Positions 33,023-44,789 of a stretch of 64,000 nt of DNA are shown piece after piece. A program made the position numbers and the translations under genes. The notes beneath the pieces were generated by a model, which did not search any database, was not told where the DNA came from, and saw only the letters and a program-made list of their open reading frames with translations. Origin of the DNA: Rhizomys pruinosus (taxonomy: Eukaryota; Chordata; Mammalia; Rodentia; Spalacidae); assembly GCA_009823505.1 (NCBI GenBank), contig VZQC01011955.1, positions 598,770-662,769 of the forward strand, read 5' to 3'. Within the stretch, counting starts at the first letter, position 1; each line of letters opens with the position of its first letter.

Positions 33023-33084
33023 TCTATGTGGAATAAAGCAATGAACAAGACAAAGTATCTTTTCTGTTTTGAACTTTCTTGTTT

Positions 33085-33183
33085 GTTTTGTTTTGAGACA
33101 GGATATCCCTGGCTGGCCTTGACCATGCCATCTTCTTGCGTCACTGAGTGCTGGGATTGCAGGCAGCACCACCACACCTGGCT
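33085..33183 (-). mobile_element. B1 SINE, internally deleted
   Basis: TTTTGAGACAGGATATCCCT ... CACCACACCTGGCTT with the middle shortened. Confidence 0.85.
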
Positions 33184-33297
33184 TGTTGAGCTTATACTCT
33201 AGTGAGGTCTAGGTGTGTGGTTTGTCTTAGTGTGAGTCAGTATGCCAGGCTATCCACTGGGATGAAGATCTACATTCCTTAGGGAATTAGTACAGTT

Positions 33298-33511
33298 ATT
33301 TTTTATTATTTTATGTGTATGACTGCTTTGCATGCATGCATGTAAGTGTACCTATGCATATAATGCCTGTAGAGGTCAGAAGAGGACACTGGATCCTGAG
33401 GAACTGGAAATACAGATGGTTGTTAAGTTGGCATGTGGGTGCTGGGAACCGAACCTGGGTCCTCTGCAAGAGCAGCCAGTGCTCCTAGCCTCTCAGCCAT
33501 CTCTCCAGCCC
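33298..33511 (-). mobile_element. B2 SINE
   Basis: Antisense B2: TTTATGTGTATGACTGC ... CAGCCATCTCTCCAGCCC. Confidence 0.93.
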
Positions 33512-33611
33512 TAGCACAAATACTTTTGCTGTTAATCAAAAGACACTGAGTTACATGGCTCCAAACAGAGAAAAAGAAGCTTAATCCAATTTATTAAGTT
33601 GCATCTACAAT

Positions 33612-33735
33612 AACCTTTTTATTTTTCAAAAGATATCTCAGTCTGTAGCTCAGGCTGGCCTAGACGTACTGTGTAATCCCAGGGTTTTCTTTAATCTCAC
33701 AGCCTCAACTTCCCAAATGCTGGGACCAAATAAGC
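33612..33735 (-). mobile_element. old B1-like SINE
   Basis: CAGTCTGTAGCTCAGGCTGG ... CTTCCCAAATGCTGGGACC. Highly diverged antisense B1. Confidence 0.65.
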
Positions 33736-33790
33736 TTTCAAAAGAACCTACAGTGCCTGCATTTCAAGGTTAAAGTTAAAATTAACTACT

Positions 33791-33945
33791 ACCCGGGTGT
33801 GGTGGCACACGCTTTTAATCCTAGCACTTGGGAGGCAGAGGTAGGTGGATCTCTGTGAATTCAAGGCCATCCCGGTCTACAGAGTGAATTCCAGGAAAGC
33901 TGGGGCTACAGGGAGACCCTATCTCAAAAATACAAAAAATCCCTC
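33791..33945 (+). mobile_element. B1 SINE
   Basis: Sense B1: ACCCGGGTGTGGTGGCACAC to GAGACCCTATCTC with A-rich tail. Confidence 0.93.
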
Positions 33946-33949
33946 TCCT

Positions 33950-35080
33950 ACTGATCTTTGGGGTTAGCCATATTATTGTTCCCTGCTGTGAGAGGTTGTG
34001 AAGTTCAGCGGGAGCTGAATTGCCTCTGTTTGTTAGCTGCTGCGACTGACAGCTCAGCTGGAACAGGCTCTCTCTTACTATGCTAGGATTCCAATCTGGA
34101 AACAGTCTGCCAAGGAAGGAGAAAGTATATTTTTCAGAGTATTTTTCTAGCCTTTTTTGAAGATGTTCAAAAGACAACTGGGTTCTGATTCTGGCTATTC
34201 TGTAGAAGGACGAGCAAGGACAACCAGCTTGGCTTTCCGTTCTGAATAGGTGTTGCGTTGCTCTTTTCTCTAAATTGAAACATTTCCTTCTTGAAGGAGG
34301 AGAGAGGATCATAAAATCGAGGAAACTAATGAGGCTTACAAGGCTCAGGAAGCTCATTAAACTTCCCTGATTCATAGGTTTCCTCTGGTAGGTGGCTGAA
34401 GCAGCAGACAGCTGCCGGGGAGGAGACTGTGCTGGAACCGACTGCAAGTTGGGCTGAGGGCTCCAGGAATGCCCATAGTGTGAGTTGTCACCCCTGCTGG
34501 GCGGGCAGCTCAGTGAAGCAGCTGCTTTGAGTCATCCACACTGCTGTAATTAACCCCTTCCAATGCTGTTAGCAACCCCCTAAAACACATTGGTTTACCA
34601 AACAAGACATGGCCAGAGTGTTGTTGTTCTCTGTCCTTGGTGTTTGTATTTGCAGGAAAAGCCATGCAACAGTGGTGATGTGGAGCTGGCGCTCTGCCTG
34701 CTTGCTTCTCCCAAACTCCAGTGTCGGGGGCAGAGTCTCCATGAGGCTGACAGCAAAGTATGTGTTGCTTCTCATGTTTGTTTTCACCTTTATAAATGAA
34801 CCTTTTCCCTCCGTAAGGAAATGGCTGTGCAAACGAGCATTAAATATTTCACAGGCCACAAATGGATTTTATTAGCTTGTCCTTTCCGGAGTAGCAGCTA
34901 GGGGATGAATCACACTGAACCAATTTTCTTGACCCTTCACTAAGAAACAGAAATCGTTCTTCAGCTCAGGTTACTATTTACAAATCCCGAGTGAGTGCTG
35001 GAAGAGTTAAGCCACACATTCTGCTTTCTACTGCTTCCATGCTGTTTTGTCAATAATGAAATTGCAGTTAAAAGTTACAC
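33950..35080. other. repeat-poor block, possible conserved element
   Basis: About 1.1 kb without interspersed repeats, rare in this window. A minus-strand 208-codon frame (33821-34447) spans its left part, but its last 35 or so codons are antisense B1. 34540-34880 has the texture of conserved non-coding DNA (TGCTGTAATTAACCCC, GAGCATTAAATATTTCAC). No splice-bounded exon was recognised. Confidence 0.4.
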
Positions 35081-35086
35081 TGTCTG

Positions 35087-35277
35087 GAGGCTGGAGAGAT
35101 GGCTTGGCAGTCAAGAGCACTTGCTGAACTTGGTTCCCAGCACCTATGTCTGTTGGCTTACAACCACCTGTAAATTCCATTTCCATGGCTGCAGACACTC
35201 TCTTCTGGCTTCTGTGGGCATGATCCGTTCCCCAACACGTGTACACACACACAAATATACATGTAAATAAAACATAT
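35087..35277 (+). mobile_element. B2/B3 SINE
   Basis: GGAGGCTGGAGAGATGGCTT start, CACTCTCTTCTGGCTTCTGT, TGTAAATAAAACATATC tail. Confidence 0.9.
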
Positions 35278-35525
35278 CATCCCCCCCAATTATACTATCC
35301 TGTCCTTCCAAACTCGGAACTGATATGGGAGGCAGTTCCTTGGGCCCACATTGCATAGGACACTTAGAGACAATAGAAGTAAAACACTTCTGGGTAATTA
35401 ATGCATTAAACAGAATGAGAAGTGTGGCGGTGATTTCCAGTTAGCACAATGCTTATGTCTTGCACTAAACTGCAGTTCTCCCATATATACATATATTTTA
35501 TCTTACTTGGATTTCCTTTGATGTT
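35278..35525. other. single-copy DNA
   Basis: Nothing recognised. Confidence 0.4.
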
Positions 35526-35528
35526 GTT

Positions 35529-35745
35529 GTCTGAGAATAGGTTCTCCTATAGCCTAGGCTGATCTAAAACTCACTAGGTAGCCAAAGGTAACTTGAAATT
35601 TATAATCCTCTTGCCTACACTTCCTAGTGCTGGGATTACAGGGGTACACTACCATGCCTGATTTTAATGTGGTGTTGGAGATGGAACTCAGAGCTTCGTG
35701 CATGCTAGTCAAGCACTGTATCGACTGAGCTATATCCTCAGCCCC
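35529..35745 (-). mobile_element. B4 SINE
   Basis: Antisense B1-like part (CCTAGTGCTGGGATTACAGG) joined to an ID-like part (TGGTGTTGGAGATGGAACTC ... CATGCTAGTCAAGCACTGTA ... GAGCTATATCCTCAGCCCC). Confidence 0.88.
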
Positions 35746-35929
35746 TGATTTCACTAGAAACTCTTGAGACACAGGTATTGCTGCTCTCTATCTATCTTAC
35801 AAATGAAGACTAAAGCCAAGACAGTTTAAATGTCTCTCTTGTCAGCATATGCTTGAGGTTGGGCTTGATACATATGTCTCCTTTTAATTATAGTAAAAAG
35901 TTCCACAACATAAATTTATAGTCTTTAAA

Positions 35930-36136
35930 AAATTATTTTCATTTTATGTGTATGAGTGCATGTATATAAGTATACCCATGTCATGCAATGCTCCAGGAGG
36001 TCAGAAGGGGGCATTAGATCCCCTGGAACTGGGGTTTTGGATGGTTGTTAGCTGCCTTGTGGATGTTGGGAACTGAATCCAGATCCTCTGCAAGAGTAGC
36101 CAGTGCTTTTAATTGTTGAGCCATCTCTCCGGCCCC
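35930..36136 (-). mobile_element. B2 SINE
   Basis: Antisense B2: TTTATGTGTATGAGTGCATG ... GAGCCATCTCTCCGGCCCC. Confidence 0.93.
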
Positions 36137-36469
36137 ATAAATTCATAATCTTATCTAGCTCTACAGTGTTAAGAATGCTCATATTATACAACAGATAGCA
36201 AGAACTTTTCACTCTTGCAAAACTGAACTTACACACACATTAAACAATTGCTCCCCAACTTTCCCTGCCTTCTGCCTCAAAGTTCAGGTTTTGCTTTCTG
36301 TTTTATTAATTTGACTATTTTCCATAGCTCATATTACTGGATTTACATATTACTTTTGTGTTTGTGACTTTTATTTCATAAGTATAACGTGTTTGAGGTT
36401 TATTCAAATTGTAGCATGTGATAGACTTTCATTACATTTTAAATTTAAATTTTAATTAATTCGTCAATT

Positions 36470-36662
36470 ATTATTTTGTTTGTGTGTGAGGGTGGGCAGG
36501 TGGGCATATGCCATAGTGCACATATGGAGGTCAGAGCGTAACTTTCAGAAGTTGGTTCTTCTTTTCCAGTCTTTACTTTGGTTCCAGGGATTGAAATCAG
36601 GTCATCAGGTTTGCATGGTGAGCAGCTTTACACAGAGAGCCAGGATTTACTCACTGGCCCAG
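36470..36662 (-). mobile_element. B3 SINE
   Basis: CACATATGGAGGTCAGAGCG, CAGAAGTTGGTTCTTC, CAGGTCATCAGGTTTGCATG. It interrupts the ancient L1. Confidence 0.8.
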
Positions 36663-36875
36663 GATTGCCTTACATTTTAAAGGCAAATAATATTGTGCTG
36701 TATGTATGTGCCACAATTTGTTCATGAATCAGTTAATAATAAATAATTGGGTCATTGCCAGTTTTGTCATTGTGCATAATTTTACAAATAATATGGCTGT
36801 AAAAGCATTTCCTTGGGATTCTCTATCTAGCTTTTTTTATTTCTACCCAGAAGTGGAATTTCTGGGTAACAACTA

Positions 36876-36968
36876 ATTTTTCTTTTTGAGACAAGGTCTT
36901 ATGTTGTAGCCGAGGCTGGCCTTGGACTCATGGCCCTTCTGCCTCAGCCTCCTAAGTGTTGGGGGTCC
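36876..36968 (-). mobile_element. old B1 SINE
   Basis: TTTTTGAGACAAGGTCTTATG ... CTGCCTCAGCCTCCTAAGTG. Proto-B1-like and diverged. Confidence 0.75.
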
Positions 36969-37334
36969 AGGAATGACCCTAACAAATAGCTTTAAAATTT
37001 TAAGGAACTGCTGCACTTTTCATTGGGCCACTGTCAGTTTACATTCCTATCTGCAGAGCACAGGGGATGTGCGACATCCTCACTGACACCTCTGATCACA
37101 GTCATCCCAGTGGACAGTGGTACTGGGAACCTTTGTCTTTTGAGAGCAAGTCCATTGGGATCGAACTACAACACAAGCCCCACGCCTCATCATACTAGCC
37201 GCAGCTCCAGCAGAGAGCACAGGAGAAGCCATCACAGAAGCCTGTGGTCCTCAGCAGAATGGACCCATCTGTTCTTGGTCACAATGGTTCATACAAGAGC
37301 AGAGAGTATAGCCATAGCTCAGAGCTGTTAAGGT

Positions 37335-37490
37335 TTGAACTTGCTCCCCAAGACTGTATACTGAAGCCTAAATGCCCAATGTGATATTGCCAGACAATGT
37401 GGGTTTTGGAAGGTGATTAGGGTTAGATTATTAGGTTTAAGATTAGGCTGAGAGGCTCACAATGGCATTAATGGTTTCATAAACAAGATG
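37335..37490 (+). mobile_element. MaLR LTR fragment (MLT/MST-like)
   Basis: AGGTTTGAACTTGCTCCCC, AAATGCCCAATGTGATATTG, GGAAGGTGATTAGG and GGCATTAATGGTTTCATAA follow the usual MaLR LTR order. Confidence 0.55.
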
Positions 37491-37496
37491 CTTTTG

Positions 37497-37635
37497 GCCA
37501 GGCATAGTGGTGCACACCTTCAATCCTAGCACTTGGGAGGCAGAGGCAGGCAGATCTCTGAATTCAAGGCCAACCTGGTCTACAGAGTGAGTTCCAGGTC
37601 AGCTGGGGCTATAGGGAGTCCCTGTCTCAAAAAGA
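37497..37635 (+). mobile_element. B1 SINE
   Basis: GGCCAGGCATAGTGGTGCAC to GGAGTCCCTGTCTC. AAGATGCTTTT on the left and AAGATGTTTT on the right look like a decayed target-site duplication. Confidence 0.93.
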
Positions 37636-37639
37636 TGTT

Positions 37640-40225
37640 TTGGGGCTCATACTCTCTCTTTACACACTCATACGCACACAAACATGGATGCACACACACA
37701 TCATGAAAGCACACCAAAAAATCTCTTCTCAGAAACAAGCCATACTGTCCTGTTAATCTTGGACTCCTAGCCTTCCGAATAGTAAGAGAATACAGTTCTG
37801 GTTTTTTAAGCGACTTCATCAACATTTTTATAGCTGTTTTAGCTGTTACTATTTTATGGCTGACTAAGGTAACTGACTTGACCACTGCTTTCTCCCTAAA
37901 ACTTGTCCTGTTTCTACTTTTACGAGTGGTGACACATGGCGCCGGCTATTTAGTCACAAAGCTGCCAAGTTCTAAAGCCTCATTGAGCTTCAGAGGACTA
38001 GGATAAAAGGCTATCATTAATAATAAATGACCTTAGATGAATAAACGCTGGACTAAGTAAAGAGGTCTACAGAAACAAGTCTTGGGAGTGGGGCTTAGAA
38101 AGAAAGAGTTCTGAGAATGTTCAGAGCTTAATGTGAGTGATTACCACGTCGTTCTGTCTGGAAATAGAAAGCCGGAACACTGCATTACCTCTACCCGTTG
38201 AATTTCTGGTCTCTCCTTCGCACTCTTCCAGAACAGTTTCCATAATTGTTTCTAAGACATGAGGAGGATTTGAGGCTGGCTTCAGTATACCATTAGAGTT
38301 CTTAAATTTAGCCTTTGCCCACATTCGTGGTAGGAAATGATTTCCGAGCTTTATGTGTGTGTGAGGAGGGAGAAAGGGGCCTGGGAAAGCAGGCTGTTCT
38401 CTGCTCACTCTTGGAAATTTTCCCCATTTAGATGAGGAAAGGGAGCGAGGAAATGCCATGTTTGACTGGCTCATATTGATTTCCTGGTCATGCCTCCTAA
38501 GGTAGACTTAGTAGCTGCAGATGTATGAGGCTTAGCTAATAGAAAGGGGCTGAAAAAGAATTACCTGAAAGTGCAGTCATTGTTTCTCTGAGTCCAAGGC
38601 CAAAAAACGAATAAAAAATAAGAAAGAAAAGAAATATGATTTTTAAAGTTTGAATTTCCTGTGACCCAGCCAGGCTAAGCATTGGAGACAACTTAAATTC
38701 TGATCACCGAGTTCTTGATTTGTGGCTAAAAGACTGAGTGGTGTGCAGGGAGAGTCAGAAACAGGACACTGCTTCTGCTATTACAGGGGGTGAACGGGAG
38801 GCTGAAAGAACACTCCACAGAGCTGCTTTGCCACCTTTGGGTGAGCTCATTTCATCTCTTAATGGGCTCCCTTTAATACTGGGATAGTAGACTTCAGACA
38901 GATGATAAACAAAACCTGCTTGGATTATATCATGATTACTCTTCTTTCTCTTCTTGCTTATGCTAAGTCCTAATGTCAGAGCTTTATTGTGTAATAAATG
39001 GTGCCACTCCACCATCACTCTGTGTTCAGTACCATGCATTTCTTTTTCTATATTGTCTACAAATTAGACTGGCATCTCTTTGCATTCAAGAACCAGGTCT
39101 CATGCTCTCTGACATCTCCCACATTCTATCCATGACTGTCATATGTACAGTCTGCTTAAGAAAACAAATGAACAAGCAAAATAGGCAAGAGTATGGCACT
39201 AGAGTCCTCCTGGCAACGGGGAAGGGACTGGGGGACAGATTAGCCCAAGTAGCAGGGTGGCGTATGGCTAACAGGACAACACCTATATCAACAGCTATGA
39301 GCTAAGCCACTTCTTTTTTACAAGGGAAGTCCAACGAGAGTATGTAGGTCTTCCTTAGGCAGGTATAACACAGTGATGGAGAAAGTTGCAGTAAGTTATA
39401 TTCAGGACTCAAGCAGACAAAAAGCAGAACTGGCCTTTCCCTTGAGGACTGAAGAATGGATTGACGAGAAAGCAAGATTTTTGATTACTAATGCCTAGAA
39501 AGTAGGAATGATCATTGAGCATGGGAACTCTGAAGTTAAACTTCCTGGGTTTGCATCCCACATTATCTGTGTTACTCCAGACCATTTACTAAATTTCTAG
39601 ATGGTTCAGTTTCTTCATTTGATGGGTGAAGAAGATGGTGATGGTACATCCTATAGGCACATGAATGTTGTGATGTAATTCATAAATCCATGTAGCTAGC
39701 ACACAGAGGCATTAAATATATGTTGGATGTTCTTGTTTTTCATGACACTCAACATTACTATAAGATTGAAATAGTAAAAAAAAAATAAAAAAGATTGAAA
39801 TAGTGTATATAAAATTGTTGGTATTTGAACTTTTGATTTATAAAAATAGATGATTTTTTTTATGGTGATAACTAACAATGCTATTCCCTAAAACAGTTGA
39901 AGACAGGTTAACAGCACTATTTTTTGTGATGCTTCAAATTAATCCCTTTAGCAATGGTGGGCACATATGATTAAATCCAGTTGACAGAGGGGAAGAGTGA
40001 ATTTCAGAGTAGTAATCAGATCTGGTGCCTACCCTGCTAGGGATTTTCCCTAGAGAACTACAATATCCAAATGCACTAAAATGTATTTAACAATGAATGG
40101 AAAGGGGAGAGAAATACATACTATGGAATAGATAAAATCCCATAGCTAAATTCGGCTCAACAGAAGCCAGTTTTCCTAATAATGGTGGCATACGCTATTT
40201 GAAGGCTGAGTTTATTCTGGACATT
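37640..40225. other. repeat-poor block, no proven exon
   Basis: The longest stretch of the window with few recognised repeats. It includes the exon-like piece at 38189-38312 (separate entry), a 94-codon minus frame (38755-39039) and a 110-codon plus frame (38973-39305), neither with a domain. Most likely intron or intergenic DNA. Confidence 0.45.
38189..38312 (-). other. exon-like open segment, unproven
   Basis: On the minus strand a 118-codon frame (38121-38474) holds a segment of normal protein-like composition, with the ETIMETVLEECEGE stretch inside. It is followed by a plausible donor (GAG/GTAATG at 38183-38188) and preceded by a weak acceptor (GGGCAAAG/G). The polypyrimidine tract is poor and I do not recognise the protein. 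It could be a chance ORF. Confidence 0.2.
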
Positions 40226-40229
40226 TCTA

Positions 40230-40370
40230 AATTTTTTGAGATGGAATCTCATACAGCTCATTCTAGCTGTAAACCCAGTAAATAGTGGAAGATGAAGTTG
40301 AATTCACAATCCTCCTGCCCCCACCTACTAATTGCTGGAATAACAGGCATTTGCTACCAGGCCCAGCTGT
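40230..40370 (-). mobile_element. old B1-like SINE
   Basis: TTTTTTGAGATGGAATCTCAT ... AATTGCTGGAATAACAGGC ... CCAGGCCCAGCT. Highly diverged. Confidence 0.7.
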
Positions 40371-40735
40371 TCCTGATATTTCTGGAAACACTGTCTATAT
40401 CTATTTCAGTTCATATTTTCACAATAACCATATGAGATATTATTTTTTTCAAAGCCAATTTTTATTGAAGCTTTGTGCATTTCATACAAAATTTCCACTT
40501 AAATCTAGACCCGTGCCCTTTTCCTTGCCCTCCCACCCTACCAGAGCTCATGCTTTCTGCCAAACATGTTTTTCATCTTTTTCTCAGTCTCTTTTAAAAT
40601 TTTTGATGCAGAAGTTTACTGTTTCAAGTAGAAAAATTCACCATTTCAGTCAGTTCTTTGGCCTAATCTTCTTGTTGTTCCTTCCAATTTGCATCACACC
40701 AAAATATGCATATATGAATGCCACATATATCTTTT

Positions 40736-40882
40736 TTCTGGTCTTTTCAAGACAGGGTCTCCTTGTAGCCCCAGCTGTCCTGAAACTCACTCTGAAGACC
40801 AGGCTGGCCTTGAATTCACAAAGATCTGCCTGCCTCTGCCTCCTGAGTGCTAAGATTAAAGGCGTGCGCCACCACGCCTGGC
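40736..40882 (-). mobile_element. B1 SINE with 16-bp TSD
   Basis: Full-length antisense B1 between GCCACATATATCTTTT at 40720-40735 and 40883-40898. The copy is close to consensus, so it is fairly young. Confidence 0.96.
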
Positions 40883-41469
40883 TGCCACATATATCTTTTA
40901 GCATCTTCAGCCTGTGATTTATTTTCTTTCTTTCTTTTTTTTTTTTTTTTTAGGCTGAAAGATGTCATGTTTGAAGGCTCCTCTTTGGCAAGCCCAAATG
41001 ACAATCAGTCCTGCCCTTGTGCTCTACACTGGAGTTTTCCCTTCCCATGGTCACCAAATGAGGTCCAATAAGCACCACGTCCTGTCTTGATCTTCCTGTA
41101 CTGGTATCCACGATACAGCCTGGTAATCCAACAATGGCAATCAATACTCTGAAGAGGCTGAAACCCCAATAGTAGCTCAGTCCACAAGCTGGATGTCTCA
41201 GCAGTTCCTATCTGGCACTGAAGGATTGGAGGATTCTTGGAGAGACATGAGTCTTCAGTCCATATTGGAAAGTTGAAAAGTTGTGCTTCATGTCTTTGAA
41301 GGATGGCAAAAGACTAGCAGCCTCAGGGTAGCTGCACTTGTCAGTAAGACAGGCAAAACAACTGTGCTCTTTTTTTATTTTTGTTTTTTTACTTTTTGTC
41401 TTTTTACTAAGATCTCAAGTTTTATACTTGAAGTACAATTTCTCAGGCCTTACTAATTATTTATTTCTG

Positions 41470-42048
41470 GTTATACTTTCCTTTTGGACACTTAAGCACA
41501 CACTGTTAGCCCAAATTAACCAAGGTTTTTGTTTTCTCAAGGTCAGATGAGGATCTGGTCCTCAGGTTTTGCGGGAGAGGGAGCCCTGGCTGCTTTCCAC
41601 TTTTCATTTACCAGTTTCATCCACTTGAGGACAAAGTCAGGTCTTGCTATACCAGGCTTCCCTTTTTGAAGCATGAGCAGACTTTCCTCTTTATAGACTG
41701 GACACTGGCTGAAGTCCCATTAGTGGATCTCCAAGACCCCTGCACAGGAAGACTGGTGATTCACATTTGCAGGACATTTCAAGACTTGTCCCCATGCACA
41801 GTCCCCTGGGACTTAGTTGACCTCTGAGGGCAACGAAGAGAGTTATCTCTTAGGACCCTCGGCCAAATTGGTATGGGTATTAAGTATGGTTGTTAAGCAT
41901 CAAGAAAGGCTAAGTTACACCAGCCTGATACTATTTTTTTCTAGTTGTACTTTCCTTTTGGATGTGTAAGGCTATACAGTAAGCCCAGGTTAATCAAGAT
42001 TTTTGTTTGCTCTAGGTCAGTTGAAGATCTGGTCCTCAGGAATCACTT

Positions 42049-42098
<50 letters not shown>

Positions 42099-42470
42099 TG
42101 GAGGGGAGGGAGCTCCTGGCTCCTTTTAGCTTTTCACTTACCAGTTCCATCCACTGGAGGACAAAGTCAGGTCTTGTTAGACCAGGCTTCCCTTTTTAAA
42201 GCAAGAGAAGATTTTCCTCTTTATACACTGGACACTGGCTGAAGTCCCATTAGTGGATCTCCAAGACCTCCTTGCACAGGAAGACTGGGGACTCACATTT
42301 TCAGGACATTTCAAGACATGGCCCCATGCATATTCCCCTGGGACTTAGTTGACCTCTGAGGGCAAGTAACAAAGTTATCCCTTAAATCCCTTGGCCAAAT
42401 TGGTATGGGCATTAAGTATGGTCATTAAGCATCCAGAAAGGCTAAGTTACACCAGCCTGATACTTTTAAC
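41470..42470. repeat. two-unit tandem duplication of about 0.5 kb
   Basis: Unit 1 (about 41470-41936) and unit 2 (about 41941-42470) share GGTCCTCAGG, GGACAAAGTCAGGTCTTG, CCATTAGTGGATCTCCAAG and CTAAGTTACACCAGCCTGAT in order, with some divergence. Unit 2 holds a 48-T run (42050-42097) absent from unit 1. Confidence 0.92.
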
Positions 42471-43022
42471 TACTGTATAATATTTTAGAAGGGCTTGGAC
42501 AAAAGCTCAAGCAACCTTGTATAAGAAATACTAAGAAACCCTCCCATAAGATAAATACTGTGGTTAGACACAATGTCATGACAAACTACTTTTTTTCCCC
42601 TCATTCTTTTGATTTTGTGCATACATAACCTCCACTCATATACCAAAACTGCCTAAGTCTGAAAATAAATGGTAGCTTAATTCTAGAACCTGCTAAGGGA
42701 TTCACAATATAAGAGCACAGTTGTTTTCAGATCATGAGGAATACAACAATAACGTTACTTAGTTTGCCTTACAACTAGGTACTTGGTGCTAGTATCCACA
42801 GATGAGGGATACCATTCATTGTTTGTTTCTCTGGGACTGTGATACTTAACATAATATCTTCTAGTTCCATCCATTTACCTGCAAAGTTCATGATGTCATC
42901 TTTCTTTACTGCTACATAGAACTTCATTGTGTAGATGTGTCATATTTTCTCTATCCACTCGTCAGTTGAGGGGCACTTGGGTTGGTGAGATATTATTATC
43001 CCAAGTTTACAGATAGAGAAAC

Positions 43023-43383
43023 TATGAGGGTTTGAATGATAAATATCTGCCATAGGCTTAGGTATTTGAATGCTTGGTTCCCGGTTGGTAGTGTTTGTGA
43101 ATGTTTAGGAGGTACAGACTTGCTGGAAGAAGTGTGTTGCTAGGGACAGGATTTGAACGTTTACAGACTGGTCTCACTTCCAGCTTCCCTCTTTGCTTGG
43201 TGTTTTTGGTTGAAGATATGAACCCTCAGCTTCCTGCTCCTGTCACTACACCTGCATGCTGCCATGACTCTCTGCCACAATGGACGCTTACCCTCCAAAA
43301 CCATAAGCCCAAATAACATCTTTCTTCTATAAGTTTCTTTGGTCATGCTGTGTTATCATAACAACAGAAAAGTAACTAATACA
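43023..43383 (+). repeat. 5' LTR of MaLR provirus
   Basis: 361 bp ending in CTAATACA. A degraded poly(A) signal, AATAACAT, precedes the end. Confidence 0.85.
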
Positions 43384-44789
43384 GAAGATAGAACCAGGAG
43401 TGGGGTGTTAATGTGAAACATTTGACCATGTTGCTTTTTGGAAGAATGTGGGAAACTTGGAAGTTTGGACTGTAAAAGCAATTGAATCCTATAAGCAGAG
43501 TTTCATAGACCATTCTAGCAGGAGCCTGGAAGACTGTAGTGCTGAGAGTAATGTGGCTTAAGATGTTTCAGAGAGAAGCAAGGACTTAAACAGCAACTCA
43601 GCTAGAGGCTGTTTCTGTGATATTTAGGCAAAACATCTGGTTGCCTTTTGCCCCTGTCCTAAAAACTTGCCTGAGGTTAAGTTAAAAATAATGAACTAAT
43701 TTCTTTGATGGAGGAAATTTCAAGACAGTATATTGAATCTGCGGTATGGTGATTAATGGTGTCTCTTAAGCAGATCTCTGAAGAAAAAGTGCAAGTGGGA
43801 AAGAAGGAAATACAAAATGTGGCCTAGAGAGAAAAAAGCACTAGAAAGTTTAATGTTGCAGCCAAACCATGTGTCGGAAGATAGACTGCAATTGTTGAGG
43901 AGATTAATGCCATCAAGTAGATGCCTCCAGCTCTGCACTGGAACAATAGGAAGGGTGCCATCAGAGCATAGCCCCACCCAACCAAGCTTCCAATGTGTGA
44001 AAAAGAGCCTAAAGTATTTTATGTTTCTAAAAAACAATTACTTCAACATACAATAGCTCTGCTAGTGTGGTCAAACAAGGCCAGGGACCATCCCAAGATG
44101 GCAGGTGTACTTGGCAATATTGTCTATGTGATACTGACTTTAGAGTCATGAAGGATGCAAGAGTGAGTGGTTTGTAGAATTTTGATCTGCAGTTTAAGAG
44201 ACTCACTGAAGCCAGGAAGTGTGTGGCAGTAGAGGTCTTGTGTAAAGAAAACCCTGGGAGGCCCTTCTGTGAAGCTGTGAAGGTAAAACTTTGGGTTGCA
44301 GTGGAGACCCCAAGATGTTGAAAATGCCAGAGCTATGAGACTTCTGCCAAGGAGAGATGGATATAGGGAGTGAAACCAGCCAGAGGCAGAGAAGTATGTT
44401 GCAAGCAGCAAAGCTGGAGGGGCTTAGTCACCTACACCCTTTAGAACTAAAGTCCCAGACCTTGGACATGTGGCTACAGATTTGGAGTTTTCCTTGCTAG
44501 GTTACAGTCTTCCTTTGGTCCCTTATTTCCACACTGTGTTTCTATTCCTTCATTTTGGAATGGACTCTATCTTCTGTGCCATCACATGTTGGAAGTATGT
44601 AATTTGCTTTTTTATTTTTAATACAGTTACAAATAAGAGATTGAACCTCTTATATCTCAGAAAAGATTTTAGATCCTGGATTTGGTGAATGGTGCTGAGA
44701 TCATTAAAGACTAGGGGGACACTTGAACTTTGACTAAATGCTTTTGCATTGTGATATAGCCATGAGTCTATGTGGGCCAGGAAGTGGAA
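43384..44789 (+). mobile_element. MaLR internal region
   Basis: Begins GAAGATAGAACCAGGAGTGG and ends with CATTGTGATATAGCCATGAG and the purine-rich GGGCCAGGAAGTGGAA just before the 3' LTR, which may serve as polypurine tract. Stops in all frames. Confidence 0.8.

Larger units (their letters stand above)
36240..37130 (-). mobile_element. ancient L1M-type LINE, antisense, with two SINE insertions
   Basis: Order of old L1 3' sequence: CATTACTTTTGTGTTTG, ATAATATTGTGCTGTATG, GTCATTGCCAGTTTTGTC, CCCAGAAGTGGAATTTCTGG, AACTGCTGCACTTTTCATTG, TTTACATTCCTATCTGCAG, ACATCCTCACTGACACC. No ORF. Confidence 0.7.
40440..42965 (-). mobile_element. LINE-1 3' region, antisense, long UTR
   Basis: Starts with the reverse of a poly(A) tail and UTR (AAAGCCAATTTTTATTGAAG, TCTAGACCCGTGCC) and finishes with the reverse of the ORF2 3' end (CCATCCATTTACCTGC, CTACATAGAACTTCATTG). 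Between lie a B1 insertion and 41000-42500, which I take as UTR sequence with an internal tandem duplication. The L1 assignment of that middle part is inference from position. Confidence 0.6.

Noticed and set aside
40285..40917. 210-codon plus ORF
   Set aside because: It runs through an old B1-like SINE edge, antisense L1 3' UTR and a B1 element; a chance frame in repeats.
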